Assembly: GCA_030831135.1 (NCBI GenBank)
Contig: JAURLR010000153.1
Coordinates: 1-7,378 of the forward strand
DNA length: 7,378 nucleotides
Source: Alphaproteobacteria bacterium
GTDB taxonomy: Bacteria; Pseudomonadota; Alphaproteobacteria; UBA6615
Reading direction: 5' to 3'
The notes beneath the pieces are model-generated. The model saw only the letters and a list, made by a program, of their open reading frames with translations, was not told the origin of the DNA and did not search any database. The position numbers and the translations under genes were made by a program. Below are positions 6,408 to 7,378 of this stretch, in pieces. The stretch's first letter is position 1. Each line of letters starts with the position of its first letter.

Positions 6408-7262
6408 ATGAAACTGATAACCTTTGATGCCGGAAACGGCGCCCATGTCGGCCTCGTCAATGCCAGCGGCGTTGTCGATCTGACCAAGCATGCCGGCGTT
6501 GCTTCGCTGCGCACCCTGATTGCCGAAGGCAAGATCGACGCCATGGCTGCCCATGCCGACAAGCCTGCCGATCACGCGCTGGATGCGGTTACCTTCCTGC
6601 CCGTGATCCCCGATCCGGCCCATATCTGGTGCGTGGGTGTCAACTACATGGACCATTTGCAGGAAGCCATCGATGCCGGCCTGCCCCGCTCCAAATCCGA
6701 GCATCCGATGATCTTCGGGCGTTATCCCGACACGATGGTCGGTCACCGGCAGCACCTGATGAAGTCTCCCGTGGTGCACAAGCTCGACTATGAATGCGAG
6801 CTGGCCGTCATAATCGGCAAGCCCGGGCGCTACATCACCAAGGAAGACGCGCTGTCACATGTCGCGGGCTATTCCTGCATCAATGAAGGCAGCGCGCGGG
6901 ATTGGCAGTACCACACCGCCCAGGTCGTACCCGGCAAGAACTTTGCCAAGACCTGCGGTTTCGGACCCTGGATGGTGACAGCAGATGAAATCCCCGATCC
7001 GCAGGTCCTCGATATCTCGACGGTTCTCAATGGCGAGACGCTCCAAAGCGCCAACACGAAGGACATGATCTTCGATGTGGTGACGTGTATTTCCTACGTA
7101 TCAAATATGCTGGAGCTGCAGCCCGGCGACGTGATCGCCTCGGGCACCCCCGCGGGTGTCGGCCAATCCCGCGAGCCGCAGATCTTCATGCAGCCCGGTG
7201 ATGTCTGCGAAATCCACATCGAGAATGTCGGTGTGCTCGTGAATGAAGTCGCGGAAGGCTGA
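6408..7262 (+). CDS. Fumarylacetoacetate hydrolase (FAH) family protein
   Basis: The 284-residue protein has a short N-terminal domain (1-65) and the FAH catalytic fold (about 70-282). Landmarks are VGVNYMDH (76-83), LDYECELAVIIG (126-137) with the E-x-E metal ligands Glu129 and Glu131, GYSCINEGSARDWQ (154-167), PGKNF (175-179), GPW (186-188) and SGTPAGVG (245-252). FAH proteins are cytosolic, Mg/Mn-dependent and cleave or transform acylpyruvates, beta-diketones or 2-oxo-enol acids (hydrolase, decarboxylase, isomerase or lactonase/dehydratase activities). At residue 160 it has Glu where most members have the third metal ligand Asp (usual motif N-D-x-S-A-R-D). I believe an NEGS-type subgroup exists, so this need not be inactivating. 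It starts 14 bp after E1 beta with SD AGGAAA and ends the four-gene operon. Context suggests C-C cleavage of a keto intermediate; the exact reaction is unknown. Confidence 0.92.
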   Translation: MKLITFDAGNGAHVGLVNASGVVDLTKHAGVASLRTLIAEGKIDAMAAHADKPADHALDAVTFLPVIPDPAHIWCVGVNYMDHLQEAIDAGLPRSKSEHPMIFGRYPDTMVGHRQHLMKSPVVHKLDYECELAVIIGKPGRYITKEDALSHVAGYSCINEGSARDWQYHTAQVVPGKNFAKTCGFGPWMVTADEIPDPQVLDISTVLNGETLQSANTKDMIFDVVTCISYVSNMLELQPGDVIASGTPAGVGQSREPQIFMQPGDVCEIHIENVGVLVNEVAEG

Positions 7263-7334
7263 TCCAACTGATCCTGATCAATTCCGGCGTATCGGAATTG
7301 GGCTAGTCTCCTCCTGATCATACTTCCCGATCAG
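7259..7334. repeat. Cluster of five CTGATC words
   Basis: CTGATC occurs at 7259-7264 (across the FAH stop codon), 7268-7273, 7274-7279 and 7314-7319, and inverted (GATCAG) at 7329-7334. Two of them extend to the 9-bp direct repeat TCCTGATCA at 7272-7280 and 7312-7320, exactly 40 bp apart, close to four helical turns. By simple chance about 0.04 such words are expected in this length on both strands. This may be a multi-site operator for the gene at 7345. Confidence 0.5.
7279..7300. other. Perfect 8-bp inverted repeat CAATTCCG / CGGAATTG
   Basis: CAATTCCG (7279-7286) and CGGAATTG (7293-7300) flank the 6-nt loop GCGTAT. It lies 16 bp after the FAH stop. It could be the 3' end hairpin of the operon, but no T-run follows and the stem is only half GC, so a protein-binding dyad for the downstream promoter is equally likely. 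Confidence 0.4.
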
Positions 7335-7337
7335 GAG
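7311..7337 (+). promoter_or_regulatory. Hairpin that would sequester the SD of the 7345 gene
   Basis: CTCCTGATC (7311-7319) and GATCAGGAG (7329-7337) are perfectly complementary, with a 9-nt loop. The 3' arm contains AGGAG (7333-7337), the SD of the gene starting 7 nt later at GTG 7345. Folded RNA would hide the SD. The upstream copy CCTGATC (7273-7279) could pair with the same arm, giving an alternative fold. Translational control is inferred. Confidence 0.4.
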
Positions 7338-7344
7338 AACGGTT

Positions 7345-7378
7345 GTGCCACAGCGTATTATGATCGTTCAGGGACACC
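7345..7378 (+). CDS. Partial gene start, probable flavodoxin-fold NAD(P)H oxidoreductase
   Basis: A GTG at 7345, 7 nt after a perfect AGGAG SD, opens a frame reading MPQRIMIVQGH to the window edge. The basic-hydrophobic first strand ending in Q-G-H is characteristic of flavodoxin-like NAD(P)H dehydrogenase (quinone) or KefF-type proteins, where a Pro commonly follows the His. Such enzymes bind FMN or FAD and reduce quinones or supply reduced flavin, which would suit the luciferase-like monooxygenase at 1277. Only eleven codons are visible, so family assignment is tentative. The gene has its own spacer of 82 bp and may form a separate transcription unit. Confidence 0.55.
   Translation, partial: MPQRIMIVQGH

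Overview
The window is a GC-rich (about 60% by eye), gene-dense stretch of bacterial chromosome or large replicon. Codon choice, SD-led starts and 4-bp ATGA gene overlaps suggest a proteobacterium, most likely an alphaproteobacterium. That assignment is inference, because no rRNA or other taxonomic marker is present. I see no mobile element, CRISPR array, tRNA or rRNA gene.

Layout: two gene sets diverge from an intergenic region at about 2396-2631. Leftward on the minus strand are an FMN-dependent luciferase-like (LLM class) oxidoreductase (1277-2395), then a thiamine-diphosphate (ThDP) dehydrogenase E1 alpha subunit (172-1176, GTG start). Its E1 beta partner overlaps it by 4 bp and runs off the left edge (1-175). 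Rightward on the plus strand is a tight four-gene operon: an acetolactate-synthase-like ThDP enzyme (2632-4386), a second E1 alpha (4397-5413), a second E1 beta (5410-6393) and a fumarylacetoacetate-hydrolase (FAH) family protein (6408-7262). After an 82-bp spacer rich in dyads and CTGATC repeats, a further plus-strand gene begins with GTG at 7345. Its eleven visible codons resemble the start of a flavodoxin-fold NAD(P)H oxidoreductase.

How the genes may work together (inference): this looks like an accessory catabolic cluster. A flavin monooxygenase, a ThDP enzyme for C-C lyase or hydrolase chemistry on a diketone or 2-oxoacid, two 2-oxoacid/acetoin-type E1 heterodimers and an FAH-type C-C hydrolase could together oxidise, open and shorten a cyclic or branched keto compound. 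The partial NAD(P)H oxidoreductase could supply reduced flavin or reduce a quinone or enone intermediate. No E2 (lipoyl acyltransferase) or E3 gene lies inside the window, so the electron and acyl acceptor of both E1 pairs is unknown. The substrate cannot be read from the sequence.

The most unusual points are: three ThDP enzymes in 7.4 kb, two of them paralogous alpha/beta pairs on opposite strands with the same ATGA junction; an FAH protein with Glu where most relatives have a metal-binding Asp; and the 7259-7344 spacer, which carries five CTGATC words and a hairpin that would hide the SD of the last gene.
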